The notes below the pieces were generated by a model. The model saw nothing but the letters and a program-made list of their open reading frames with translations. It was not told where the DNA came from and ran no database searches. The position numbers and the translations under genes are program-made. Positions 14,787-24,146 of a stretch of DNA of 64,000 bases are shown piece by piece; position 1 is the first letter of the stretch; each line of letters starts with the position of its first letter. The DNA is taken from positions 1 to 64,000 of the forward strand of contig JAKAZQ010000004.1 in assembly GCA_021815805.1 (NCBI GenBank). Direction: 5' to 3'. Source of the stretch: Pseudomonadota bacterium (GTDB lineage: Bacteria > Pseudomonadota > Gammaproteobacteria > Burkholderiales > Burkholderiaceae_C).

Positions 14787-16166
14787 ATGACCCTTACCCT
14801 TTTCGCCTTCCTGCGCCGCGCGATGCGCGCCCTGCCCGGCGCGCTCGGCGTGCTCGCGCTCGCGGCGCCGGCGCACGCGGGCGGCGCCGCGCCCCCGCCC
14901 GCCGCCGCCGGCTGGGTCACGGCCTGGGAATCTCCCGGGCAATCGATTCCGCAGGGGGCGCAGGTGCCGACCTATCGCAAGGCGCCTGCGCTGCGCGACC
15001 AGACGCTGCGCCAGTTGATCGTGCCCGAGTTGTCCGGGCGGGAACTGCGCGTGCGCATCTCCAACCGCTGGAGCGACACCGCGCTGCGCATCGATGCCGC
15101 CAGCATCGGCGCCGCGCGGCGCGGCGCCGGGGTCTGGCCGGCGACCCTGCGGACCCTGTACTTCGCCGGCCGCACGCAGGTCGTCGTCGCGCCGCATGGC
15201 GTGGTCTGGAGCGATGTCACGCAGGAGCCGGTGCGCGCAGGCCGGGCGCTCGCCGTGAGCCTGTACCTGGCGTCCTCGGTCGTGCCGCGCGGCTGGCATC
15301 GCTGGGGGGGCCAGGTGCAGTTCGTGTCGGCACTCGGCAACCACGTCGACGACGCCGGCGGCGGGGCTTTTCCCGGGCGCCTGACCTCCTACCTCTGGCT
15401 CGACCGCGTGGACGTGCTGCCGCGAACCCCGTCGGCCGCGCTGGTCGCCATCGGCGACTCGATCACCGACGGCATGCGCTCGCGCCTGGACGCGCGCCAG
15501 AGCTGGCCCCAGCAGCTCGGCGCGCTGTTGCGCGCACGCGGCGTGCACGACCTCGCCGTGCTCAACGCCGGCATCAGCGGCAACCGGCTGCTGGCCGACT
15601 CGGCCTGCTGGGGCGAGGCGCTGCGCCGGCGCTTCGCACGCGACGCGTTGCAGGTCGCCGGGGTGCGCGCGGTGATCGTGCTGATCGGCATCAACGACAT
15701 CGAGTTCGGCTACACGCCGCAGCGCCGCGGCCTCGACTGCGACGCCCCGCACCTGCGCCCGGACGCCGCGCAACTCGAGCAGGCGCTGCAGCTACTGGCG
15801 CGGCAGGCGCATGCCCGCGGCGTACGCCTGTACGCCGCCACGCTCACCCCGGCCGACCTGCCTGCGGCACGCGAGTCGCTGCGCCTGCAGCTCAACCGCT
15901 GGATCCGCCACAGCCCCGAGTTCGACGGCGTGGTCGACTTCGACGCGGCGCTGCGCGACCCCCGGCATCCGAGCCGTCTGCGCGCGCGCTTCGACAGCGG
16001 CGACCACGAACACCCGTCGGATGCCGGCTATGCCGCGATGGCGCGCGCGGCGCTGGGCGTGGCCGTGCGCGAGGCGGCGTGGTCCTCGGCATCCCAGCTG
16101 CGCGCCAGCGCGTCGAGCGCATCCAGCACCGGCGCCAGTTGCTCGCCGCGAGGCGTCAGTCCGTAG
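14787..16166 (+). CDS. Secreted SGNH/GDSL-family hydrolase
   Basis: A 459-residue protein as read. A signal peptide covers ~residues 1-31 (LGVLALAAPAHA). An N-terminal beta domain of ~170 residues follows, then the SGNH catalytic domain. The motifs are block I GDSITDG (nucleophile Ser), block II GISGN, block III GINDI, and block V DHEHPSDAGY with the catalytic Asp/His. The architecture matches extracellular SGNH esterases related to rhamnogalacturonan acetylesterase. The last ~37 residues (Ser-rich) lie antisense to the HxlR gene and do not look conserved, so the C-terminus may be a recent extension caused by loss of the original stop. Confidence 0.85.
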   Translation: MTLTLFAFLRRAMRALPGALGVLALAAPAHAGGAAPPPAAAGWVTAWESPGQSIPQGAQVPTYRKAPALRDQTLRQLIVPELSGRELRVRISNRWSDTALRIDAASIGAARRGAGVWPATLRTLYFAGRTQVVVAPHGVVWSDVTQEPVRAGRALAVSLYLASSVVPRGWHRWGGQVQFVSALGNHVDDAGGGAFPGRLTSYLWLDRVDVLPRTPSAALVAIGDSITDGMRSRLDARQSWPQQLGALLRARGVHDLAVLNAGISGNRLLADSACWGEALRRRFARDALQVAGVRAVIVLIGINDIEFGYTPQRRGLDCDAPHLRPDAAQLEQALQLLARQAHARGVRLYAATLTPADLPAARESLRLQLNRWIRHSPEFDGVVDFDAALRDPRHPSRLRARFDSGDHEHPSDAGYAAMARAALGVAVREAAWSSASQLRASASSASSTGASCSPRGVSP

Positions 16167-16402
16167 CTGACCTGCGGCGGGATGGTCGGCACGTGTTGCC
16201 GCTCGACCACCCCGGCCTGTTCCAGCAAGCGCAGGCGCGCGGTCAGCAGTCGCGACGAAATGCCGGGAATCGCGCGCTTCAGTGCGCCGAAGCGCTGGGT
16301 TCCGCGCGTGCGCAGCACCCACAGCACGTAGGTGGTCCAGGGTCCCATGAGCAGGCGCAGCAGGGCGTCCATGGGACAGGTCGTGTCGGAAGTGCGTGGC
16401 AT
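16028..16402 (-). CDS. HxlR-family winged-helix regulator, divergent from wrbA
   Basis: A 124-residue protein from the ATG at 16402. The HxlR core is plain: CPMDALLRLLMGPWTTYVLWVLR, GALKRAIPGISSRLLTARLRLLEQAGVVER, and the wing region VSYGLTPRGEQLAPVLDAL. Cys29 of the longer ORF (Cys just before MDAL) is at the position used by redox- or quinone-sensing members such as YodB. An upstream ATG at 16459 would add 19 residues, but it would place the operator-like repeat inside the gene, so I prefer 16402. The divergent wrbA gene encodes a quinone reductase, a typical HxlR target. The 3' end overlaps the SGNH hydrolase ORF by 139 bases on the other strand. Confidence 0.85.
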   Translation of the reverse strand: MPRTSDTTCPMDALLRLLMGPWTTYVLWVLRTRGTQRFGALKRAIPGISSRLLTARLRLLEQAGVVERQHVPTIPPQVSYGLTPRGEQLAPVLDALDALARSWDAEDHAASRTATPSAARAIAA

Positions 16403-16432
16403 GACGTATGGGGCAAGGATCTCGGTGGTTAC

Positions 16433-16450
16433 GAAAGCGTACCTACTTTC
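16433..16450. promoter_or_regulatory. Inverted repeat between the HxlR gene and wrbA, candidate HxlR operator
   Basis: GAAAG and CTTTC form 5-bp arms around an 8-base spacer in the 107-bp divergent intergenic region, which is clearly more A+T-rich than its surroundings. HxlR proteins bind short imperfect palindromes in such divergent promoters. Confidence 0.35.
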
Positions 16451-16509
16451 TTTTGTCACCTGGGGGATGCATCATGCAATTTTTGTCGATGCACCACAAG
16501 GAGAAAACA

Positions 16510-17112
16510 ATGGCGAAGATCCTGGTCCTCTACTACAGCACCTGGGGACATGTCGAACGCATGGCGCAAGAGGTCGCCAGCGGTGCGCGCTCGGTGCCGG
16601 GCGTCGAGGTGACGGTCAAGCGCGTGCCGGAAACCATGCCGGCGCAAACCCTGGCGGCCATCCACGCGAAAACCCAGCAGGAGGCGCCGGTCGCCGAGCC
16701 CGGTGAACTCGGGGACTACGACGCCGTGATCTTCGGCACGCCGACGCGTTTCGGCAACATGTGCGGGCAGATGCGCAACTTCCTCGACCAGACCGGCCAG
16801 CTCTGGCAACAGGGCAAGCTGGTGGGCAAGATCGGCAGCGTGTTCGCCAGCACGGCGACCCAGCACGGCGGTCAGGAAACCACCATCACGTCCTTCCACA
16901 CCACGCTGCTGCATCACGGCATGGTGGTGGTCGGCGTGCCCTATGCCTGCCCGCAACTGACCAACATGGACGAAATCACCGGCGGCACGCCGTACGGCGC
17001 CACCACGCTGAGCAAGGGCGATGGCAGCCGCATGCCCAGCGACAACGAACTCGCGGTGGCTCGCTACCAGGGCCAGCACGTCGCTGGCATCGCCAGCAAG
17101 ATGTTCGGCTGA
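16510..17112 (+). CDS. wrbA: WrbA-type NAD(P)H:quinone oxidoreductase
   Basis: A 200-residue flavodoxin-like protein of normal length for WrbA. Features are the FMN phosphate loop [12 protein letters not shown], the segment [31 protein letters not shown], and [19 protein letters not shown]. It catalyses two-electron reduction of quinones with FMN in the cytosol, avoiding semiquinone radicals. The start at 16510 follows AAGGAG; the longer ORF upstream overlaps the regulatory region. It is divergent from an HxlR regulator and probably induced by quinone or electrophile stress. Confidence 0.95.
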   Translation: MAKILVLYYSTWGHVERMAQEVASGARSVPGVEVTVKRVPETMPAQTLAAIHAKTQQEAPVAEPGELGDYDAVIFGTPTRFGNMCGQMRNFLDQTGQLWQQGKLVGKIGSVFASTATQHGGQETTITSFHTTLLHHGMVVVGVPYACPQLTNMDEITGGTPYGATTLSKGDGSRMPSDNELAVARYQGQHVAGIASKMFG

Positions 17113-17203
17113 CCCACGCCGACGCGCGCGTGCCGGGGCGCGCGGCGGCCTTGCGTACCATCGGGGCGGCGCCGTCGGCCGGCGCCGCTTCCGGGGGATG
17201 GCC

Positions 17204-18817
17204 ATGGCGCCGCGCGCTGACCAGCAGACCGACTACATCATCGTGGGCGCCGGCTCCGCCGGCTGCGTGCTCGCGCATCGCCTGAGCGAACGGCGCGACA
17301 CGGCGGTATGCCTGCTCGAGGCCGGCGGCGAACACGCCTCGGCGCTGATCGACACCCCGCTGGGCATCGCCCCGCTGCTGCGCGGGCGGCGCTACAACTG
17401 GTACCTGCAGACCGAGGCCCAGCCCGAGTTGCGCGGGCGTCAGCTGTACTGGCCGCGCGGCAAGGTGCTCGGGGGCAGCAGCAGCATCAATGCCATGGTC
17501 TACATGCGCGGCCACCCCGGCGACTACGACGACTGGGCCGCGGCCGGCAACGCGGGATGGGCCTGGAGCGATGTGCTGCCGCGCTTCCTGCGCCACGAGT
17601 GCGCGCGCTTCGGGGATGCCGCGCGGCACGGCGTCGACGGGCCGCTGCATGTCGAGGCCTTGCGCAGCCCGAATCCGCTGAGCCTCGACTTCGTGCGCGC
17701 CGGCGTGGCCTGCGGGCTGCCGCTGCGCGAGGATTTTCACGACAGCGACGACCCCGAGGGCTGCGGGCTCTACCACGTCACGCAATGGCAGGGGCGGCGC
17801 TGGAGCGCGGCGCGCGCCTTTCTCGATCCGGTGCGCCAGCGCAGCAACCTGCAGGTGCGCACCGGCTGCCGGGTGCGGCGGGTGCTGTTCGAGGGGCGGC
17901 GCGCGGTCGGCGTGGAACTCGACGGGCCGCAGGGCCGGCAGGTGCTGCGTGCCCGCGCGGAAGTGCTGTTGTGCGCCGGCGCGGTGCATTCGCCGCAGTT
18001 GCTGCTGCTGTCCGGAGTCGGCGACGCCGCCGCGCTGCGCGCGCTGGGCATCCCGCTGGTGCTCGACCTGCCGGGGGTCGGGCGCAACCTGCAGGATCAT
18101 CTCGACATCGCGGTGTCGATGCGCGAGCATTCCCACGCCGCGGTCGGAGTCGGCCCGCGCATGCTGCCGCGCCTGCTGGGCGCCGCATGGCGCTACCGGC
18201 GCCGGCACGACGGGCTGCTGAGCAGCAACGCCGCGGAAGCCGGGGGCTTCGCGCGGTCGCGCCGCGGCCTGGATCGTCCCGACCTGCAATTGCATTTTCT
18301 GCCGTCGCTGCTGCGCGACCACGGGCGCCGGCTGGTCTGGGGCTACGGCGTGACCCTGCATGTGTGCGCGCTGCGCCCGGCCAGTCGCGGCAGCATCCGG
18401 CTGCAGACCCCCGACGTGCTGACTCCGCCGCGCATCGACCCGGCCTACCTGAGCCATGCCGACGACCTGCCCACGCTGCGCGCCGGGCTGCGCCTGGCGC
18501 GCCGCATCCTGGGCGCACCGGCGTGGGGGAGCAAGGCCGGCGTGGAACGGGCTCCCGGCCCGGCGGTCGGCGACGCCGACGCGCCGCTGGACGCCTACAT
18601 CCGCGAACACGCCGAGACCATCTATCACCCGGCCGGCAGCTGCCGCATGGGCAACGACCCGCTGGCCGTGGTCGACAGCCGGCTGCGGGTGCGCGGCCTG
18701 GACGCGCTGCGCGTCGCCGACGCGTCGATCATGCCGACGCTGATCGGCGGCAACACCAACGCCGCGACGATGGTGATCGGCGAGATGGCCGCCGACTTTC
18801 TGCACGGGCGGGCGTGA
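17204..18817 (+). CDS. GMC-family FAD-dependent alcohol/choline dehydrogenase
   Basis: A 537-residue flavoprotein. The N-terminal Rossmann motif YIIVGAGSAGCVLAHRL is followed by GMC signature 1 (YWPRGKVLGGSSSINAMVYMRG) and signature 2 (GAVHSPQLLLLSGVG). A C-terminal catalytic HPAGSCRMG (His) and NTNAATMVIGE complete the fold. The closest functional group is choline/alcohol dehydrogenase (BetA/AlkJ-like); the real substrate is unknown. There is no signal peptide. The first in-frame ATG (17198) touches the GGGGG run, so I prefer the ATG at 17204, which has a better ribosome-binding-site distance. It stands alone between wrbA and the convergent pssA. Confidence 0.9.
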   Translation: MAPRADQQTDYIIVGAGSAGCVLAHRLSERRDTAVCLLEAGGEHASALIDTPLGIAPLLRGRRYNWYLQTEAQPELRGRQLYWPRGKVLGGSSSINAMVYMRGHPGDYDDWAAAGNAGWAWSDVLPRFLRHECARFGDAARHGVDGPLHVEALRSPNPLSLDFVRAGVACGLPLREDFHDSDDPEGCGLYHVTQWQGRRWSAARAFLDPVRQRSNLQVRTGCRVRRVLFEGRRAVGVELDGPQGRQVLRARAEVLLCAGAVHSPQLLLLSGVGDAAALRALGIPLVLDLPGVGRNLQDHLDIAVSMREHSHAAVGVGPRMLPRLLGAAWRYRRRHDGLLSSNAAEAGGFARSRRGLDRPDLQLHFLPSLLRDHGRRLVWGYGVTLHVCALRPASRGSIRLQTPDVLTPPRIDPAYLSHADDLPTLRAGLRLARRILGAPAWGSKAGVERAPGPAVGDADAPLDAYIREHAETIYHPAGSCRMGNDPLAVVDSRLRVRGLDALRVADASIMPTLIGGNTNAATMVIGEMAADFLHGRA

Positions 18818-18833
18818 CCCGCCCCGCACGGAC

Positions 18834-19721
18834 TCAGCCGTGCAGCCCGCGCTCGTCGGGTTCGTCGGTGGACGTGGAAATGACGCTGACCGCGCCGCCG
18901 TGCATGCGCCGCCACAGGTACAGGCCGTAACCCGACAGTGCGTAGGCGCAGAACAGGCCGAACAGCACCAGCGGCGGCCGGTACGCGATCAGGCCGATCA
19001 GCAGCACGATCAGGAACAGCGTGATGAACGGCACGCTGCGCCGCAGGCTGACCGCCTTGAAGCTGTAGAACGGGACGTTGGTGACCATGCTCATGCCGGC
19101 GAACGCGGTCACCGCGAAGGCGCCCCATGCGACGTGCGCGCCGCGGACCTGCGAATCCGTCAGCACCCAGATGAAGCCGGCCACCAGCGCCGCGGCGGCC
19201 GGGCTGGGCAGGCCCTGGAAGTAGCTCTTGTCGACGACGCCGATGTTCGTGTTGAAGCGCGCCAGGCGCAGCGCAGCGCCGGCGCAGTAGACGAATGCCG
19301 CCAGCCAGCCCAGCTTGCCCAGCCCGTGCAGCGACCACTGGTACATGACCAGCGCCGGGGCGGCGCCGAACGAGACCATGTCGGCGAGCGAGTCGAACTG
19401 CGCGCCGAACTCGCTTTGCGTGTGGGTCATGCGCGCCACCCGGCCATCCAGGCTGTCGAGCAGCATGGCGACGAAAATGGCCGTGGCGGCATGGTCGAAA
19501 TCGTGCCCCATGGCCATCACCACGGCATAGAACCCGGCGAACAGCGCGGCCGCGGTGAACGAGTTGGGCAGCAGGAAGATGCCCCTTCGACGCCGCCCGC
19601 CGCGCGGCAGGTCCTCGCCCGGATCGGGCAAGCCGAGGTCCAGGTGCGGATCGTCGTCGTGCGCCGGGCGCGAGCGCGCGCGCCCGCGGTTGTCGGGAAA
19701 GCGGCTGACGTTGCGTGTCAT
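18834..19721 (-). CDS. pssA: CDP-diacylglycerol--serine O-phosphatidyltransferase
   Basis: A 295-residue integral membrane protein. The CDP-alcohol phosphatidyltransferase signature is complete: [26 protein letters not shown] (DGxxAR...G...D...D). About eight hydrophobic helices follow. The enzyme makes phosphatidylserine from CDP-diacylglycerol and serine in the inner membrane, the first step to phosphatidylethanolamine. It overlaps psd by four bases (ATGA), so psd-pssA form one coupled unit performing consecutive steps. A ~45-residue charged N-terminal extension precedes the first membrane segment ([15 protein letters not shown]). Confidence 0.94.
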   Translation of the reverse strand: MTRNVSRFPDNRGRARSRPAHDDDPHLDLGLPDPGEDLPRGGRRRRGIFLLPNSFTAAALFAGFYAVVMAMGHDFDHAATAIFVAMLLDSLDGRVARMTHTQSEFGAQFDSLADMVSFGAAPALVMYQWSLHGLGKLGWLAAFVYCAGAALRLARFNTNIGVVDKSYFQGLPSPAAAALVAGFIWVLTDSQVRGAHVAWGAFAVTAFAGMSMVTNVPFYSFKAVSLRRSVPFITLFLIVLLIGLIAYRPPLVLFGLFCAYALSGYGLYLWRRMHGGAVSVISTSTDEPDERGLHG

Positions 19722-20377
19722 CCGGCGACCTCACGCGGCTGCGCGAACGACGCCAGCACGGTGCTGCTGGCGTGCACCTTGTCGCCGATGGACACCCTGG
19801 GCTGGGCATCCAGCGGCAGGTACAGGTCGACGCGGGAGCCGAAGCGAATGAACCCGAAGCGCTCGCCGCGGTGCAGGCTCTGGCCGGGGGCGACATAGCA
19901 CAGCACACGGCGGGCGATCAGCCCGGCCACCTGCACCACCGTGACGGTGCGCTCGCCACAGCGCATGACCAGCGCGTTGCGCTCGTTCTCCAGCGACGCC
20001 TTGTCCAGGTCGGCGTTGAAAAAACGCCCCGGGAAGTAGCGCACCTCGAGCACGTCGCCGTCCACCGGCGCGCGGTTGGAGTGGACGTTGAACACGTTCA
20101 TGAACACGCTGATGCGCAAGGCCTCGCGCTGCGCGTACGGGTCCTGCGAGCGCCCCAGCGAGACGATGCGCCCGTCGGCCGGCGACACCACGGCCAGCGG
20201 ATCCGTCGGCACGCGGCGCGGCGGGTCGCGGAAGAACTGCACCACGAATACGGCGACGATCCACAGCGGGATCGACCAGGCGAAGCCGGCAAACAGCCAT
20301 ACGAGCAGCGAGGCCACCAGCGCGGCGGCGATGAACGGCCAGCCCTCGCGGGCCAGGATCGGGTGCGGGTAGTCCAT
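19718..20377 (-). CDS. psd: Phosphatidylserine decarboxylase (archaetidylserine decarboxylase-like short form)
   Basis: A 219-residue proenzyme with two hydrophobic N-terminal segments. The motif [12 protein letters not shown] contains the Gly-Ser bond that self-cleaves to create the pyruvoyl cofactor, and [16 protein letters not shown] is the conserved catalytic region. It converts phosphatidylserine to phosphatidylethanolamine. The length fits the short PSD-A type common in Betaproteobacteria. The ORF track starts at 20656, but family homology begins at [12 protein letters not shown] (20377). It lies downstream of ilvC on the same strand, as often in Burkholderiales, but is separated from it by an opposite-strand block. 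Confidence 0.94.
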   Translation of the reverse strand: MDYPHPILAREGWPFIAAALVASLLVWLFAGFAWSIPLWIVAVFVVQFFRDPPRRVPTDPLAVVSPADGRIVSLGRSQDPYAQREALRISVFMNVFNVHSNRAPVDGDVLEVRYFPGRFFNADLDKASLENERNALVMRCGERTVTVVQVAGLIARRVLCYVAPGQSLHRGERFGFIRFGSRVDLYLPLDAQPRVSIGDKVHASSTVLASFAQPREVAG

Positions 20378-20556
20378 AGGGACAAGTGTAGCGGCGGCGG
20401 CGCGAAAGGCGGCGCGGGCCCGGGCTGCTAAGCTTGCCGGCAGGCCGATGCCGCCGAGCCGGCATCGCGCATCGCGCCCTTCCGGCGGCGCACGCCGCGC
20501 GCGCGCGGCGTCGCGGGGGGCGCACTTCCGCCCCCAGCCTGCCGAGGATCCGCCGC

Positions 20557-21105
20557 ATGCCGCTTCGCCCGCGCCCTTCCCATGCCCCCCTGCTTGCCGC
20601 TTTGCTGGCCGGCGGCGTCGTCGCGGCCACGCCCGCGCTGGCCGCGGCTGCCGCACTCAAGCCCGGCCTGTGGAGCTATTCCCTGCTCACGCGCCGCGGC
20701 GACGGCCCGCCGATGAACCTGGCGCAGATGCTGCGCAGCCTGCCCGCCGCCGCGCGCCCGCGGGTGGAGGCCCGCCTGCGCGCGCAGGGCATGGGCATCG
20801 GCCCGGACGGCGGGTTGCGCATCTGCCTCGATGCCGGCTCGCTGTCCGCCGGGCACCCGCCGCTGCACCTGCCCGGGCGCTGCACCGAGCACTGGAAGCT
20901 GAGCGCGCCGGGCGACTGGAACTTCCACTACGCCTGCACCCAACCGACGGTGGACGGACGCGGCAGCCTGCGCATCAGCGCGCCGACCTCCTACGCGTCG
21001 GACTACACGGTCACGGGCCCGCAGGGCAGCGTATCGGGCAGCGCGCACGCGCACTGGCTCGCCAGTGCCTGCGGCGGCGTGCCGCCGCTGGGCATGGCGC
21101 GCTGA
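20557..21105 (+). CDS. DUF3617-family exported protein
   Basis: A 182-residue protein with an N-terminal signal peptide ([20 protein letters not shown]). The body has the DUF3617 pattern [10 protein letters not shown] followed by ICLDAG, CTEHWKL and YACTQ, with four cysteines, probably two disulfides in the periplasm. Function of the family is unknown. The start ATG at 20557 is chosen because the signal peptide begins there. It is the first gene of a plus-strand block (20557-22339) lodged between psd and ilvC. Confidence 0.75.
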   Translation: MPLRPRPSHAPLLAALLAGGVVAATPALAAAAALKPGLWSYSLLTRRGDGPPMNLAQMLRSLPAAARPRVEARLRAQGMGIGPDGGLRICLDAGSLSAGHPPLHLPGRCTEHWKLSAPGDWNFHYACTQPTVDGRGSLRISAPTSYASDYTVTGPQGSVSGSAHAHWLASACGGVPPLGMAR

Positions 21106-21163
21106 CGGGCGCGAAGGGTCGCGCCGGGGCCCGCACGGCTTGCGGAAGGGTGCCTGACCCAAA

Positions 21164-21190
21164 AACGCAACGCACCCGTTGCGTTGCGTT
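21164..21190. promoter_or_regulatory. Perfect 11-bp-arm palindrome, candidate TetR operator
   Basis: AACGCAACGCA and TGCGTTGCGTT are exact inverted repeats separated by five bases. The repeat ends 67 bp before the small secreted protein gene, whose neighbour downstream is a TetR regulator. There is no T-run after it on the plus strand, so it is not a terminator for the DUF3617 gene. Confidence 0.6.
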
Positions 21191-21207
21191 AACAAGCGGA
21201 CTACAGT
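21179..21207 (+). promoter_or_regulatory. Sigma70-like promoter inside the palindrome
   Basis: TTGCGT at 21179-21184 and TACAGT at 21202-21207 are separated by 17 bp, a good match to a -35/-10 pair. The -35 box lies within the right arm of the palindrome, so a bound repressor would block RNA polymerase. The ATG of the secreted protein follows about 50 bases downstream, with GGAGG at a proper distance. Confidence 0.5.
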
Positions 21208-21257
21208 GGTGTCCAACGGAGGTCGCACAGACCACCCAGTCCTGGAGGAACCACGCC

Positions 21258-21632
21258 ATGAACACCCCGCGCATCGCCCGCACCGCTCTCGTCGCCGCGC
21301 TCGCTTTCGGGCTCGCCGCGGCCGCTCCCGCCTGGGCCGACGGCTACTACGGCCACGAGGATCACGACGGCTTCGGCCCGGCCGCGGTGATCGCCGGAAT
21401 CGCCGCGGCGGTGATCGCCGCGCCCTACGTCTTCGGCGGTGCGCGCGTGGTCGCGCCGGCGCCGGTCTATGCGCCGCCGCCGGTGCAGTACGCGCCGCCG
21501 GTGGTCTACGCACCGCCGACCTACGCCTACACGCCGCCGCCCGCCTACGTGGTGGCCCCGGCGCCGGCCTATTACGGCCACCGCGACGGCTGGCATCGCC
21601 AAGAAGGCTGGCGCGGCGAAGACGACCGCTGA
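21258..21632 (+). CDS. Small secreted Pro/Tyr-rich protein
   Basis: A 124-residue protein. A signal peptide (TALVAALAFGLAAAAPAWA, cleavage before DGYYG) is followed by a hydrophobic Ile/Ala stretch. The remainder is a low-complexity tail with repeated YAPPP/VYAPP motifs ending in a charged segment (HRDGWHRQEGW). I cannot assign a family beyond the common 'YXWGXW' or proline-rich envelope proteins. The start at 21258 has GGAGG ten bases upstream. It is followed after five bases by a TetR gene, presumably in the same operon and under its control. Confidence 0.75.
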   Translation: MNTPRIARTALVAALAFGLAAAAPAWADGYYGHEDHDGFGPAAVIAGIAAAVIAAPYVFGGARVVAPAPVYAPPPVQYAPPVVYAPPTYAYTPPPAYVVAPAPAYYGHRDGWHRQEGWRGEDDR

Positions 21633-21637
21633 GTCGC

Positions 21638-22339
21638 ATGCCCGGACCAGCCGACGCCGGCGTCGCCGCGTCGCGCGGCGGTCGCCCGTCGCGGGAAGCC
21701 GCGCGCCAGTTGCGCGAACGCATTCTCGACGCGGCCACCGACCTGATGCTGGAGCAGGGCTACGGCTCCACCAGCATCGAGGCCGTGGCCGCGCGCGCCG
21801 GCGTCTCCAAGCGCACGCTCTACCACCGCTTCGCCGACAAGGGCGCGCTGGTGCAGGCGGTGGTCGGGCGTGTCGTCGACGCGGCGCGCCCGGCGGATGC
21901 GGCGCCGGCGGCGCCCGAGGATCTCGCGTCCAGGCTGCAGGCATTCGGCCGCCAGGCGCTGCGCGCGGCGCTGTCGCCGCGCGTGCTCGCGCTGTACCGG
22001 CTGATCATCGGCGAATCCCACCGCTTCCCCGACCTGCTGAGCGCGGTCGCCATGTCCGGAGGGCGCGCGCAGGCAGTGCGGCAGCTGTCGGCGTGGATGC
22101 GCCAGGAGCTGCCGGGGCTCGACGAGCAAGCCGCCGAGTTCGCCGCGCAGCAGTTTCTGCAGATGCTGGTGTCCCTGCCCCAGCTGCGCGCCATGGGCAT
22201 CGGCGCGCCGATGTCGCCCGAGGAAGGCGAGCAATGGGTGCAGCGCAGCGTGCGCCTGCTGCTCGACGGCCTGCGCGTCGCGGGCGGCGCGCAGGCTCCG
22301 GCTACGCCGTCCGGCGTGCCGTGTGCTTCACGGCGCTGA
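21638..22339 (+). CDS. TetR-family transcriptional regulator
   Basis: A 233-residue protein. The N-terminal TetR helix-turn-helix, residues ~28-75, reads ILDAATDLMLEQGYGSTSIEAVAARAGVSKRTLYHRFADKGAL. The C-terminal ligand domain resembles the TetR_C (AefR-like) group (LYRLIIGESHRFPDL, QFLQMLVSLPQLRAMG). Effector unknown. The start ATG at 21638 lies five bases after the preceding stop, so the two genes are co-transcribed. The palindrome at 21164-21190 is the obvious candidate for autoregulation. Confidence 0.88.
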   Translation: MPGPADAGVAASRGGRPSREAARQLRERILDAATDLMLEQGYGSTSIEAVAARAGVSKRTLYHRFADKGALVQAVVGRVVDAARPADAAPAAPEDLASRLQAFGRQALRAALSPRVLALYRLIIGESHRFPDLLSAVAMSGGRAQAVRQLSAWMRQELPGLDEQAAEFAAQQFLQMLVSLPQLRAMGIGAPMSPEEGEQWVQRSVRLLLDGLRVAGGAQAPATPSGVPCASRR

Positions 22340-22348
22340 CGCGGCGCC

Positions 22349-22364
22349 CCGGCGCGAGCGCCGG
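22349..22364. terminator. G+C-rich hairpin between convergent tetR-type gene and ilvC
   Basis: CCGGCGC-GA-GCGCCGG is a perfect 7-bp stem placed between two convergent genes. There is no clear T-run on either side, so termination activity is uncertain. Confidence 0.35.
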
Positions 22365-22381
22365 AGCCGGCCTCGGCCGCT

Positions 22382-23548
<1,167 letters not shown>

Positions 23549-24040
23549 TTACACGCGCAGCACGCGCTCGCCGCGGCTGATGCCGCTGGCGCCGGTGCGC
23601 ACCGTCTCCAGGATCGAGGTGCGCTCGACGGCCTGCAGGAAGGCATCGAGCTTGGCCTCGTCGCCGGTGAGTTCGATGGTGTAGCTCTTGTCGGTGACGT
23701 CGATCACGCGGCCGCGGAAAATGTCGGCCATGCGCTTCATTTCCTCGCGCTCCTTGCCGACCGCGCGCAGCTTGATGAGCATCAGCTCGCGCTCGATGTA
23801 GTTGGCCTCGGTCAGGTCGACCACCTTGACCACGTCGATCAGGCGATTCAGGTGCTTGGTGATCTGCTCGATCACGTCGCTCGAGCCGCGCGTGACGATG
23901 GTCATGCGCGACAACGACGGATCCTCGGTCGCGGCCACCGACAGGGACTCGATGTTGTAGCCGCGCGCGGCGAACAGGTCGACCACGCGCGACAGGGCTC
24001 CGGGCTCGTTCTCGAGCAGCACGGCGATGATGTGTTTCAC
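23549..24040 (-). CDS. ilvH: Acetolactate synthase small (regulatory) subunit
   Basis: A 163-residue protein of normal length. The N-terminal ACT domain is clear: MKHIIAVLLENEPGALSRVVDLFAARGYNIESLSVA. A C-terminal ALS_ss_C domain follows (ELMLIKLRA, FRGRVIDVTDKSYTIELTGD). It binds valine, confers feedback inhibition and stimulates the catalytic subunit IlvB encoded just upstream. The 106-bp ilvB-ilvH gap holds possible alternative hairpins involving the Shine-Dalgarno. Confidence 0.97.
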   Translation of the reverse strand: MKHIIAVLLENEPGALSRVVDLFAARGYNIESLSVAATEDPSLSRMTIVTRGSSDVIEQITKHLNRLIDVVKVVDLTEANYIERELMLIKLRAVGKEREEMKRMADIFRGRVIDVTDKSYTIELTGDEAKLDAFLQAVERTSILETVRTGASGISRGERVLRV

Positions 24041-24045
24041 GTACG

Positions 24046-24101
24046 GACTCCTCCCCGGGCTTCGCGCGTCGCCGGTAAGCGGCGCCTGGCTCCGGAGTCA
24101 G
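24046..24101 (-). promoter_or_regulatory. Possible alternative RNA structure sequestering the ilvH ribosome-binding site
   Basis: In the transcript, GACTCC (24094-24099) is complementary to GGAGTC (24046-24051), which overlaps the ilvH Shine-Dalgarno GGAGGAGT. The same GACTCC can instead pair locally within the near-palindrome at 24086-24101 (CTGGCTCC/GGAGTCAG on the plus strand). Two mutually exclusive states are therefore possible. Arms are short, so this is weaker than the ilvC leader. Confidence 0.35.
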
Positions 24102-24146
24102 GTGGGAAAGGGCCGCGCCGCACGACGCCGGGCGCGGCGACGGATC

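Noticed and set aside
12723-15773. 1,016-codon minus-strand ORF opposite the pilin operon and SGNH hydrolase
   Set aside because: Shadow ORF. The plus strand has pilin leaders, ATGA overlaps and GDSL motifs; the minus-strand product is Arg/Ala-rich noise.
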